Below, one piece after another: positions 1 to 8,437 of a stretch of 64,000 nucleotides of DNA. The stretch lies in contig NZ_CP029033.1 of the NCBI RefSeq assembly GCF_003073475.1, positions 558,001 through 622,000 of the forward strand, given 5' to 3'. Made by a program: the position numbers and the translations under genes. This stretch comes from Actinobaculum sp. 313. GTDB lineage: Bacteria > Actinomycetota > Actinomycetes > Actinomycetales > Actinomycetaceae. How positions within the stretch are numbered: the stretch's first letter is position 1; every line of letters begins with the position of its first letter. The notes below the pieces were generated by a model that did no database searches, was not told the DNA's origin, and was given only the letters and a program-made list of their open reading frames with translations.

Positions 1-1
1 T

Positions 2-1447
2 CTGCTGGCGCATATTGGTGATCTCATCACTGCGACGTCCGCGGCACAAGACGGCGTGGGCGAGGTTCAGTTGCTTGTCAATGAAGCGAACTCGCGGGCG
101 GATTTTTACGGGTTTCACATCGATTCTTCTGGGGTGGTTAGCGACCCACTCGCAGCAGGTACGTCGCCCACTATTGAGGATGTGCTTGAGTATCTGCGCA
201 ATCCAACCGCAGCTTTTGATTTGGAGGCCTTGGATCGCCAAGAGGCCATGTCTGATACGGAGATCGCAGTGGGCAAGGCACTCACAAAGGCACGTGAGGT
301 CGATGAGGCCTACAAGGCTGCCTTAGATAGAGTCCTTCAAGGTAAAGTCAGCCAGATCGAAGATATGTCGGACACCCCCGGTTTAGCTGACTCCCCGCCT
401 GTAGGCGCTTCGACAGAGGAAGTGGCCGCGTGGTGGGAGGCTCTCACCGACGGAGAGCAGGCGAAGATGATTGACGACTACCCGCGGGAACTCGGCAATC
501 TGGACGGTGTTGATGGCTGGGCGCGGGATAAGGCTAATCGAAGAAATTTGGAAGAGGATATTGCACTGTATGGCCCAGAGGTGGTCGAATTAGGGCGCCA
601 GATTTACAGCGGTCGGAAGCTGACACTGACTCCGGAGGAAGAGGCGAAATATGAACGATACGCGGACATGGTGGCTATCAGGAACGCACTCGACCAAGGA
701 GATGTGGAAACTCAATTGCTTGTTTATGAGCCTCCTCGAACAGGGGAAACCGGACGCGAGATGACACATGCGGCAATCGCAGTGGGCAATGTTGATACTG
801 CGGATCGTGTGACAACCTTTGTGCCGGGGATGACGACGACAGTGAGGGGCGATATGGAGGGGATCACTCGAAATATGACTAGCCTGAAAGCCGATACTGA
901 GCGCATGCTGAATAATGGCGAAACAGTGGCAGCTATTGGCTGGATAGGATATGACGCTCCACCGGATCTTATCGCAGCAGCAAGCGCTGACCGGGCAGTG
1001 GCTGGAGCAGATGACCTTACGCCTTTTCTAGAAGGAATTGCAGACTCGCGTAATACCGACAGCACGGGAAGTTCTGGAGTGGAACAGATTCCACTGGGCC
1101 ATTCTTATGGGTCAACGACCTTATCCAAAGCTTTAGCACAGGTGCGACCGGGTGTAGCCACGAGCTACGGGGTTTTTGGCTCTCCGGGGACCGAACCTGG
1201 ATGGGACATGAATACCGAAAGTGGGTATGCGCTCGGGAATGTTACTGATCCGGTTACGTATGTAGGCAACGTGCACCTTAGTGGGGCACCAGGGCTCTTG
1301 GGAAGCGATCCGCTTACAGATCCTAACATCACCGAATTGAGCGCAGGAGGCCCGAAATGGCCTTGGGACTCTCATTCGTCATACTGGGACGAAGGATCTA
1401 CTTCTTATAAGAACATTACAAGGATTGTTGCAGGACAAGCGGGATGA
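2..1447 (+). CDS. DUF1023-type alpha/beta hydrolase, 5'-partial (possible T7SS-linked effector)
   Basis: The reading frame is open from the window edge, so the true start lies upstream; the first internal GTG is at 56. The C-terminal half carries a serine-hydrolase elbow, GHSYGS, with the Ser codon at 1103-1105, followed by FGSPG. A late SSHSSYW could supply the catalytic His. This pattern fits the DUF1023 alpha/beta hydrolase family of actinobacteria. The N-terminal part is helical and charged, as in DUF1023 proteins that begin with a WXG100-like region; that part is cut here. The stop overlaps the next start by 4 nt (ATGA), so it is translationally coupled to a lipoprotein. The substrate is unknown, and export is inferred from family and context. 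Confidence 0.75.
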   Translation: MLAHIGDLITATSAAQDGVGEVQLLVNEANSRADFYGFHIDSSGVVSDPLAAGTSPTIEDVLEYLRNPTAAFDLEALDRQEAMSDTEIAVGKALTKAREVDEAYKAALDRVLQGKVSQIEDMSDTPGLADSPPVGASTEEVAAWWEALTDGEQAKMIDDYPRELGNLDGVDGWARDKANRRNLEEDIALYGPEVVELGRQIYSGRKLTLTPEEEAKYERYADMVAIRNALDQGDVETQLLVYEPPRTGETGREMTHAAIAVGNVDTADRVTTFVPGMTTTVRGDMEGITRNMTSLKADTERMLNNGETVAAIGWIGYDAPPDLIAAASADRAVAGADDLTPFLEGIADSRNTDSTGSSGVEQIPLGHSYGSTTLSKALAQVRPGVATSYGVFGSPGTEPGWDMNTESGYALGNVTDPVTYVGNVHLSGAPGLLGSDPLTDPNITELSAGGPKWPWDSHSSYWDEGSTSYKNITRIVAGQAG

Positions 1448-2031
1448 GAAACCACCGCAGGAGGTACGGTCGTCCAAGAGCCGTGGGTTCGGAAGGGCGA
1501 TGTCCACGGCTGGCACTGGCAATCGTGCCGTTGGTGCTGGTTCTGTTGTTTTCTGGTTGTGGTTCGGGTCAGCGAGGAGATGACATGTTTATTCAAGATA
1601 ATGGGTCGAAGCCGTTTGCGGAGCGGGTTGATTTGGCGACGGCGCAGGAGCAGTTGCTGGGTGCGGCTGCGCGGATGCGGGAGCGGATTGACGCGGAGTT
1701 CGGGCCGTTTAAGTGGGATCGGATTGATGGTCCGACGCGGTCCTCTTGCCGTGATGGCAATGATCGTGGCGGTGACGCTGTTAACGTTCAGGGCATGGTG
1801 CCAAACTCGGGTCTTTCTGATGAGGATTTTGAGGTGGCCATGCAGATTGTGCGGGAGGAAGCCGCTGTCTATGGGTTTACCTACGAGGTCGATGTCAGTG
1901 ACGAGGTGGTATTCTGGGTGAATCTGTTTAACGAGGAAGATGGCGGGCATGTCTCCGTCATTATGAATCGTGAGAATCGCGGCTTCTCGATCGGTTACAC
2001 GACGGGCTGCCGTCCGGAGGCGAGGCGGTAG
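1444..2031 (+). CDS. LppA-like lipoprotein, copy 1
   Basis: A 195-residue protein with a basic N-terminus, a hydrophobic stretch at about residues 25-37 and a lipobox ending in FSGC (Cys near 39), so it should be lipid-anchored on the outer face of the membrane. The mature part has a conserved block (DMFIQDNGSKPFAERVDLAT and following), then a short variable block after SSCRDGN, then a second conserved block ending TTGCRP. It resembles the mycobacterial LppA/LppB family. It overlaps the hydrolase stop by 4 nt and has a tandem paralog downstream. Function is unproven; an immunity or inhibitor role against the coupled hydrolase is an inference from layout. Confidence 0.75.
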   Translation: MRNHRRRYGRPRAVGSEGRCPRLALAIVPLVLVLLFSGCGSGQRGDDMFIQDNGSKPFAERVDLATAQEQLLGAAARMRERIDAEFGPFKWDRIDGPTRSSCRDGNDRGGDAVNVQGMVPNSGLSDEDFEVAMQIVREEAAVYGFTYEVDVSDEVVFWVNLFNEEDGGHVSVIMNRENRGFSIGYTTGCRPEARR

Positions 2032-2836
2032 GCGTCGGATTCGTCGCGTTGATTGGGAAGGCTCAGGATGTGATGACGGGGCGCGTGTTGCGGGCCGGGG
2101 ATGCTCGGAGAGCCCGGTGAACTGCGGGCGGGGTTGTGATGCGTGAGGGTGCCCGCAGCTTTTCTGGTGGATCGCGGCGTTCGTCTTGTTGGTTTGGTTG
2201 GGGTCTGGGAGTGCAAACTTGCAGGCCGCGTCGCCGGTTCGTTTGGCTGGCTTTTGCGGTGGTCGTGTCGTCTGTTGGGTTGGTTGCCTGTGGTTCGGGT
2301 CAGCAGGGAGATGACATGTTTATTCAAGATAATGGGTCGAAGCCGTTTGCGGAGCGGGTTGATTTGGCGACGGCGCAGGAGCAGTTGCTGGGTGCGGCTG
2401 CGCGGATGCGGGAGCGGATTGACGCGGAGTTCGGGCCGTTTAAGTGGGATCGGATAGATGGTCCGTCGCGGTCCTCTTGCCGTGACGGTAACAATCGTGG
2501 TGGCACGGATATTAGCAGTCAGGGCACAATATATGATTCTGGTCTTTCTGATGAGGATTTTGGGGTGGCCATGCAGATCGTGCGGGAGGAGGCTGCTGTC
2601 TATGGGTTTACCTACGAGGTAGATGTCAGTGACGAGGTGGTGTTCTGGGTCAATCTGTTCAACGAGGAAGAGGGCGGGCATGTGTCTGTCATTATGACTC
2701 GCGAGAACCGTGGTTTTTCGATCAGTTATGTCACAGGCTGTCGTCCGTCGCCGCGGCAGTCGGCGTCGGATTCGTCGAGTCGATTGGGAAGGTTCAGGAC
2801 GTGATGACGGGGCGTGTGTTGCGGGCCGGGGATGCG
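1558..2836 (+). repeat. Two tandem copies of a ~550 bp direct repeat, offset 731 bp
   Basis: The segments from about 1558 to 2105 and from about 2289 to 2836 are near-identical. They cover the lipoprotein coding region and run past both stop codons into shared 3' sequence (gtgatgacggggcg). Divergence is concentrated at about 1760-1815 against 2490-2545. The 5' ends, which encode the signal peptides, are not duplicated. This pattern suggests duplication followed by gene conversion of the arms. Confidence 0.8.
2136..2804 (+). CDS. LppA-like lipoprotein, copy 2
   Basis: A 222-residue paralog of the preceding lipoprotein. GTG at 2136 is followed directly by ATG at 2139, and either could be the start. 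The hydrophobic core VWLAFAVVVSSVGLVAC ends in a lipobox Cys. From DDMFIQDNGSK to CRP it is almost identical to copy 1, except for a variable block of about 25 residues after SSCRDGN (NRGGTDISSQGTIYDSG against DRGGDAVNVQGMVPNSG). The signal-peptide regions are unrelated. The C-terminus runs further because the base context that gives copy 1 its TAG stop differs here. It is probably in the same transcript as the DUF1023 hydrolase. Confidence 0.75.
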   Translation: MMREGARSFSGGSRRSSCWFGWGLGVQTCRPRRRFVWLAFAVVVSSVGLVACGSGQQGDDMFIQDNGSKPFAERVDLATAQEQLLGAAARMRERIDAEFGPFKWDRIDGPSRSSCRDGNNRGGTDISSQGTIYDSGLSDEDFGVAMQIVREEAAVYGFTYEVDVSDEVVFWVNLFNEEEGGHVSVIMTRENRGFSISYVTGCRPSPRQSASDSSSRLGRFRT

Positions 2837-3122
2837 TGGCGGGCCTGGTGGACTGTGGACGGGGCGTAGGCGACTCAAGTGACTTGGTACTGTGTCGATA
2901 ACAAGCCCGCAATAATGCGGGGTCGGCAGACGGACAACGGCGACCGTGAAACTCCTCAGGAACCTGCTGATCAGGCTATAGCGGGACGTTCTGGCCGCCT
3001 TCGGCGTGACCGATCCGACTTCGAGGAATTCGTGACGGAGACCTAGCTGTAGCCCTTGAACGTAGAAGGCAAAAACCAACTGGAGTTTAGGCCAGAGCGA
3101 GGCTTGGCTAGAGCGAGGCGTG
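2805..3122. other. Intergenic region between convergent genes; small hairpin, no gene seen
   Basis: The first 30 bases are the 3' part of the lipoprotein repeat. A 5-bp hairpin (CCCGC, loop AATAAT, GCGGG) lies at 2906-2921 without a T-run, so it is at best a weak terminator. The rest contains only broken frames. I could not assign it to a gene remnant. Confidence 0.4.
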
Positions 3123-4154
3123 CTAAAGCTCGCGCGGATCGAAATCTATATCTGAGAAGTCGAAGTCCTCCTCGCTGACCTCATCGGAGAAGTCCGCATC
3201 TTCGTCGATATCGAAATCGTCCTCTAGATCGACATCGACATCCCCACCCGAGCGGCCTGTTCCACCGGGCCCGAACAATCCCGATGTGATGCGGGAGGCG
3301 AGGTCTGTGGGCGGATTCAGATTGGCGAAGTCCTCGTCGTCGAAATCTTCATCGTCGTACTCATCGTCCGCGGCGTCTGCGTCATCGTCTCCGAAGAGAT
3401 CGTCGTCAAAATCGCCCTCGTCATCGCTGTAGTCGCCGTCCAGGTCGTCGTCGTAAAAGTCATCGTCAACGTCGCTGTCCAACCCGTCACGCTCGGCGCC
3501 ATAACCGTCGTCACCGTAGCCGTCATCGCCGGGGATGGCTACGTCCTCGCCTTCTTCGTAGAAACCAAAGGCCTCGCTGGAGAGCAGCTGCTCGACGCCG
3601 ACTTCATCCATTTCTGCTCGCGCCTCTTCGCCCAGCTCTTCACTGGTAGGCACAGTCAGATCGGAGAATACGCGCACCGGCCACCCCGCCTTGAGGCCAT
3701 CCAATGCCGTTTCTTTCACGCAGTGCGATTCAGCGATGCCAACCACATCGATGGCACGAATATCGGCATCGCGCAGGATATCCTCCAGAGTGCGGCCGTC
3801 TGCATCGGTACCCTCAAAACCCGAATATGCCGCCGCGTATTCGCCCTTCTTCACCGACACATCGATGGGTAGCGAGGCCACGGCCTCATGCAGTTCTGCC
3901 TCAGGGGTTCCGGCGACGCCATGTGGCGGCCACGTATCAACAAAGTCCGGTTCATCGGAAAAATGTTTGCCGGGGTTGATATGCCAATCCTGCGTGGTGA
4001 CTATCAAGTCGTATTCATCGGCATTGTCGGTGACAAAGTCTGCAATCCGCTCCGCGGTGGCGTTTCCGCCGTCGACTGCTAAGGCACCGCCTTCACAGAA
4101 AGTGGGCTGAACGTCAACGATGATGAGTGCGCGGCTATCCGATTCTTCATCCAT
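3123..4154 (-). CDS. pncA: Nicotinamidase/isochorismatase-family hydrolase with long acidic tail
   Basis: Probably hydrolyses nicotinamide to nicotinate for NAD salvage in the cytosol. From the start at 4154, with GGGAGG five bases upstream, the protein has 343 residues. The catalytic triad is visible: Asp14 in VDVQPTF, a Lys in VKKGEYA (102/103) and Cys145 in ESHCVKETALDG. The metal-site pattern QDWHINPGKHF gives Asp56, His58 and His64. The catalytic domain ends near residue 200. Beyond it lies an unusual tail of about 140 residues, very rich in Asp and Glu, with repeats such as GDDGYGDDGYG and EYDDEDFDDEDF, and little Lys or Arg. An in-frame ATG at 4196 exists but has a poorer ribosome site. 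The family is clear; nicotinamide as substrate is likely but not certain. Confidence 0.8.
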   Translation of the reverse strand: MDEESDSRALIIVDVQPTFCEGGALAVDGGNATAERIADFVTDNADEYDLIVTTQDWHINPGKHFSDEPDFVDTWPPHGVAGTPEAELHEAVASLPIDVSVKKGEYAAAYSGFEGTDADGRTLEDILRDADIRAIDVVGIAESHCVKETALDGLKAGWPVRVFSDLTVPTSEELGEEARAEMDEVGVEQLLSSEAFGFYEEGEDVAIPGDDGYGDDGYGAERDGLDSDVDDDFYDDDLDGDYSDDEGDFDDDLFGDDDADAADDEYDDEDFDDEDFANLNPPTDLASRITSGLFGPGGTGRSGGDVDVDLEDDFDIDEDADFSDEVSEEDFDFSDIDFDPREL

Positions 4155-4237
4155 GGGAGCCTCCCGGGAGTCTGTTCTGCTGGCAAGATTGGGCATATCC
4201 AGTCTAGCCGCAACGGCAATGCCACGTCGCGCGAAGT

Positions 4238-4290
4238 TGCAACACGGCGGAACATCGTCCGAACTGCAACACGGCGGAACATCGTCCGAA
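4238..4290. repeat. Tandem 27-bp direct repeat between divergent pncA and metG
   Basis: Two perfect 26-nt copies lie at 4238-4263 and 4265-4290, a period of 27 bp. Each contains CGGAACATCGTCCG, which is partly self-complementary. Its place between two divergent genes makes an operator possible, but a simple tandem duplication explains it equally well. Confidence 0.6.
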
Positions 4291-4327
4291 TATGAGCGAC
4301 GCGCTCTGAAGACGTAGGCTTATAGGC

Positions 4328-6133
4328 ATGTCGCATATTCTTTCCGCAGTTGCCTGGCCCTACGCCAACGGGCCCCGCCATATCGGTCATGTCGCAGGAT
4401 TCGGCGTCCCTCGGATGTGTTCTCCCGCTACATGCGAATGCGCGGAGAGGACGTCCTTATGGTGTCCGGAACCGATGAACACGGCACCCCCATCCTCGTC
4501 GCGGCAGAAGCCGAGGGTGTGACACCGAAACAGCTGGCGGACAAGAACAATCGCATTATCGCGGAAGACCTGGTAGCGCTCGGCCTTTCCTATGACCTCT
4601 TCACTCGCACCACCACGGTGAACCACGAGAAGGTGGTGCAGCAGATGTTCGAGGTTTGCCGTGACAACGGATACATGATCATTGAGGCGCAGAACGTCGC
4701 CATTGACCCGGAAACCGGCAACACGCTTCCCGATCGCTACATCGAAGGAACATGCCCGATTTGCGGCGCGGATGGTGCGCGCGGTGACCAATGCGATACC
4801 TGCGGCAACCAGCTGGACCCGCAGGATCTCATTAATCCGATCTCGAAAGTGTCCGGCAAGGCCCCGAATTCAAAGTCAGCGACCACTACCTTCTTGATAT
4901 TCCGGCGCTGGCGGATGCGCTCGCCACCTGGCTGGATCAGGTGGAGGCCACGGGCGAATGGCGGCCTAACGTCATCAGCTTCTCCAAGCACCTGCTTGAG
5001 GATGTACGACCGCGCGCCATGAGCCGTGACATCTCCTGGGGCATTCCCGTGCCCGGATGGGAGGACCAACCCAATAAGCGCTTGTATGTGTGGTTCGACG
5101 CCGTCATCGGATATCTCAGTGCGTCAATCGAGTGGGCTCGGCGCCGCGAAGCGGCGGGTACAGGCAGCGCCGATGACTGGCGGGCGTGGTGGAATGATCC
5201 GGAGGCTCTCACCTATTACTTCATGGGCAAGGACAATATCGTCTTCCACTCCCAGATCTGGCCCGCCGAGCTCCTCGCCTACAACGGTAAGGGCAGCCGC
5301 GGTGGACAGCCGGGTGCTTTAGGCGAACTCAACCTGCCCACGCAGGTTGTTGCCTCCGAGTTCCTCACCATGGAGGGAAAGAAGTTCTCCTCCTCGAAGA
5401 ACGTGGTGATTTACGTGCGCGATGTGCTTTCACGCTATCAGCCCGACGCGCTGCGCTATTTCATCTCTATTGCCGGCCCCGAGGCTTCCGATGCCGACTT
5501 CACCTGGGCTGAGTTTGTACGCCGGAACAACTCCGAACTGGTGGCAGGTTGGGGAAATCTTGTCAATCGTACCGCGGCGATGATCGCGAAGAACTTCGGA
5601 GAGATCCCCACACCGTCGATGCGCGACGACGTCGACGAGGAACTCCTAACCGCTATCAGTGGTGGTTTCGAGACCGTCGGCGACCATATCGCCCACCACC
5701 GCCAGCGCGCGGCGCTGGCGGAGATCATGCGACTGGTGGGTGAGGCGAATGCCTACGTGGCCAAGACGGAGCCCTTTAAACTGAAGGCCCCGAGCAGCGC
5801 GAACGCCTAGCTACGGTGCTGCATACGCTGGCACAGGCCGTTTCAGATTTGAACACGATGATATGCGTGTTCCTACCGCATTCTTCTAACGCGGTGGATC
5901 GTGTGCTCGGGGGTAGTGGTGATATTGCGCCGCTGCCGCGCCTGGAAGAGGTCAGCGATCTGGATGGGGGCGACCCGTACCCGATTATTACCGGCGACTA
6001 TACCGACGTTCATCGCTGGGAGTCGGTGCCCGTTGTACCGGGTACGCCGATTGCCAAGCCGAAGCCGGTGTTCCAGAAGTTGGACGAATCCGTGGTGGAT
6101 GAGGAATTGGAACGCCTCGGATTGTCCGATTAG
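4328..6133 (+). CDS. metG: Methionyl-tRNA synthetase, reading frame broken by three apparent 1-base losses
   Basis: Charges tRNA-Met. The product is recognisable end to end across frame changes: class I signature [11 protein letters not shown], zinc-knuckle cysteines in [18 protein letters not shown], the KFSSSKN (KMSKS-type) loop and the anticodon-binding helices. The frame shifts after CCC at 4408-4410 (GVP then SDVFSRY), after CCCC at 4862-4865 (KAP then EFKVSDHY) and after CCCC at 5788-5791 (LKAP then EQRERL). Each is repaired by adding one C, giving about 602 residues, normal for the family. All three are the same kind of change at C-runs in an essential gene, so assembly error is more likely than a pseudogene. 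Start ATG 4328 follows a TATAGG-like box closely and may be leaderless. Confidence 0.9.
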
Positions 6134-6207
6134 GCCCGATGAATTGTCTAATTGGGCCCGGTGAATAGATGTACTGACGTCAGGCGGACTTGGCGGAAGG
6201 AAGAGAC

Positions 6208-7163
6208 TTGGCGAAGAAGAAGCGTCACCAATATCCAGATGTCCCGAGCGTCTGCCGCATCCGGTGGTCGACAACCACACGCATCTGGCGGCACGCCGCG
6301 AAATGGCACGACTGGAAGAGCTGACGCGCTCCGGGGCGGCGGAAGCCGCGGAGGCGACGTCGTCGCGACACTTGAACGTGCCGGAACATCTGGACCGGAT
6401 GGAACGTGTCGGCGTGCGGCACGCTATTACCTGTGGCTGTGAGGTTCCCGAGTTGGAACCAACCGTTGCCGTGGCATCCATGCATCCGCACCAGCTATCG
6501 GCAGCGATCGCCATCCATCCGAATGAGGCGGCGCTGCACTGCGGGATTACCGCCGAGTCACCGGACGGATTGAGTCACGGGCTGGACCCTTGGCATCGGG
6601 AGTACAGTCTCACCGACGCCGTCGCGCTGGTTGCGGAACTCGCGCGGCGCCCCGGCGTGGTAGCCATCGGAGAGACGGGACTGGACTACTACCGCACCGG
6701 CGACGCGGGAAAAGCAGCGCAGGCCGAATCGTTCCGTTTGCATATCGAATTGGCCAAGCAACTCGACCTGCCGCTGCAGATTCACGACCGGGAAGCCCAC
6801 GCGGATACCATCCGCATCCTCATGGAGTGCGGAGCGCCTGAGCGTACCGTGTTCCACTGTTTCTCCGGTGATGTGGAGATGGCGCGCATATGTGCCGCCC
6901 ATGATTGGTATGGCAGCTTTGGCGGGTCCATGACCTACCCGGTCAACGGGTCATTGCGGGAGGCCTTCCTGGCCTTCCCGCCGGAGTTGCTCCTAGCGGA
7001 GACGGATGCACCCTATCTGACCCCTGTGCCGTGGCGGGGCCACCCCAACGCGGCGTACGCGGTGGCGTACACCGTGCGGGCACAGGCGGAATTGCGAGGG
7101 TTATCGCTTCAACGGTGGTGCGAGCAAATTGATACGAATACGCGCACGGTGTACGGGGTGTAG
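6208..7163 (+). CDS. tatD: TatD-family metal-dependent DNase, one apparent 1-base loss near the start
   Basis: A Mg-dependent 3'-5' exonuclease of the TatD family, in the amidohydrolase superfamily. Visible motifs are DNHTHL near the N-terminus (metal ligands), GETGLDYYR (metal-binding Glu), LPLQIHDREAH, FHCFSGD and ETDAPYLTP. The usual actinobacterial leader (LAKKKRHQYPDVPERLPHPVV) is encoded from TTG 6208, with AGGAAG upstream, but loses frame at CCC 6243-6245; adding one C joins it to VDNHTHL and gives about 318 residues. Without the repair, translation would have to begin near 6264. It follows metG, as in many actinobacteria, so the two may be co-transcribed. Confidence 0.88.
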
Positions 7164-7369
7164 ACGGTAAGAGTGCCGTGTGGGTGTTGCCGCTAGGGGC
7201 CGCAGGCTTCGCATAATCGAGCCGCGGGTTCGTATGCAACCGCACCCAAGGATGATGAATGCTTGATGGACTGATGTGAGGATGTATGTCTCATGGACCG
7301 GTGTGTGGATGAATGCCTCACGGACCGGTGCGCGATATATGCTGTGCGGGCATTTGCGCTTCGGAGTTC

Positions 7370-7921
7370 TTACTGCTGCGCGAGGATATGTTCACGACGG
7401 CGGATGGCTGCCCATACGCGAGCGATCAGTACCATGCCAGCGGCGATCAGGCCGACAGCACCCGCAAGAATCAAGCCAAAGCCGATTCCGCGCTCGAGTA
7501 TGAAACCGTTGTACTCAACCCAGCGTATGTTTCCCGGCTCGAGATTCACTGCGACATTGCCAAGCGCAACGCCTCCGGCGATGAGGCCAAAACTTGATGA
7601 GCCAAGGAGGAGGTTGCTGGGCATTTTACGGTCGAAGAACTGCAAGACGAGCGGGACGAGCGCAAGTGCTAGGAATACGAGCGTTGAGATGAACGGCCTC
7701 GCGCTCCCTTGGATCTGACTTGCTGTGGCCCAGGAGATCGGTGTACCCGCCGAGTCGGGTGTTCTTATCTGAAAGTAGGGAAGGAAGAGACCGATGAACG
7801 TCACGATGATCGGGATGCCACAGATCAGAACATGTACGATCCGTGCTATGGGCGTGAATAGTGCGGCGTGGGACCGTTTTGCGGAGTCTGCGGCCAACTC
7901 GTCTGCGGGATCCGTGGTCAT
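7370..7921 (-). CDS. Small integral membrane protein, function unknown
   Basis: A 183-residue protein with four likely membrane segments at about residues 27-50, 78-97, 104-128 and 145-168. A 23-residue polar N-terminus comes first and a basic C-terminus (WAAIRRREHILAQQ) last. I do not recognise a family. It stands alone, opposite in direction to tatD and to the Rpf-like gene. The only clue is the membrane topology. Confidence 0.6.
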   Translation of the reverse strand: MTTDPADELAADSAKRSHAALFTPIARIVHVLICGIPIIVTFIGLFLPYFQIRTPDSAGTPISWATASQIQGSARPFISTLVFLALALVPLVLQFFDRKMPSNLLLGSSSFGLIAGGVALGNVAVNLEPGNIRWVEYNGFILERGIGFGLILAGAVGLIAAGMVLIARVWAAIRRREHILAQQ

Positions 7922-7968
7922 AGCTGAAGACTAACACCATATGCACATCGCATCGTGCGTGATAGACG

Positions 7969-8024
7969 CGATAGATATCTGTTGTGTGACGACAGCCGAT
8001 AGATATCTGTTGTGTGACGACAGC
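7969..8024. repeat. Perfect 28-bp tandem duplication upstream of membrane protein gene
   Basis: The unit at 7969-7996 is repeated without change at 7997-8024. It lies about 48 bp upstream of the start of the small membrane protein gene on the minus strand and may affect its promoter. The duplication looks recent. Confidence 0.85.
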
Positions 8025-8033
8025 CGAAGTCAC

Positions 8034-8437
8034 CTTACTGTTTAGCTGGTCGGCTGCTGGCAGTAGTCAGGGACTGACGGTAAACTGCCTTCGCCCGGTG
8101 TCTGATCGCGACTATCAACTTCTCACCCGATAGCGGCACTCTTGTTCTGGGGTGGCAGTGGCTGTTTGGTGCTAGTGGCTCAACGAGTACGTACGCCGAG
8201 GCTGCGTGCGCATGGCAAAGTGTGTGCTATTCCTCGAAATCGTGCGAGAAACGCCATTTTCCGCTGGTAGATCGGCAAAAAAGCGTGTGGCGCACTTTGT
8301 GGGCGTGACGCCGGTTGCGGCACAACAGTGGAAACTGCTGGCCAAAAGGTCACGATTTGGTTACGATCAGTCTAGATTTGTTACAAATTGGGGCGGCAGG
8401 CCGTTCTCGATGAGAACAACTATCAGGAGGCACTCGT
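8034..8437. other. Long leader region upstream of the G5/Rpf-like gene
   Basis: About 400 bp without a credible gene. It holds GTCAC/GTTAC repeats near its 3' end and a clear ribosome site (AGGAGG at 8425-8430). I looked for the conserved blocks of a c-di-AMP (ydaO) riboswitch, which often precedes such genes, and could not find them by eye. Confidence 0.5.
8349..8384 (+). promoter_or_regulatory. GTCAC/GTTAC direct repeats, possible MtrA-like operator
   Basis: GTCAC at 8349-8353 and GTTAC at 8360-8364 lie 11 bp apart in the same orientation, and a third GTTAC is at 8380-8384. MtrA-type response regulators of actinobacteria are known to bind loosely conserved GTnAC direct repeats upstream of cell-wall hydrolase and rpf genes. 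The assignment here is by resemblance only. Confidence 0.4.

Noticed and set aside
1995-2912. A 305-codon open frame on the minus strand opposite the lipoprotein repeats
   Set aside because: It is Arg/Pro/Thr-rich, has no ribosome site or family motif, and lies antisense to two clear lipoprotein genes. High GC keeps such frames open.
4328-6133. metG as a true pseudogene
   Set aside because: All three frame losses are single C deletions at C-runs, the protein is otherwise intact and the gene is essential, with no second copy visible here.
8034-8437. c-di-AMP (ydaO) riboswitch upstream of the Rpf-like gene
   Set aside because: The location is typical, but I could not find the conserved core blocks by eye. 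A covariance-model search would decide.
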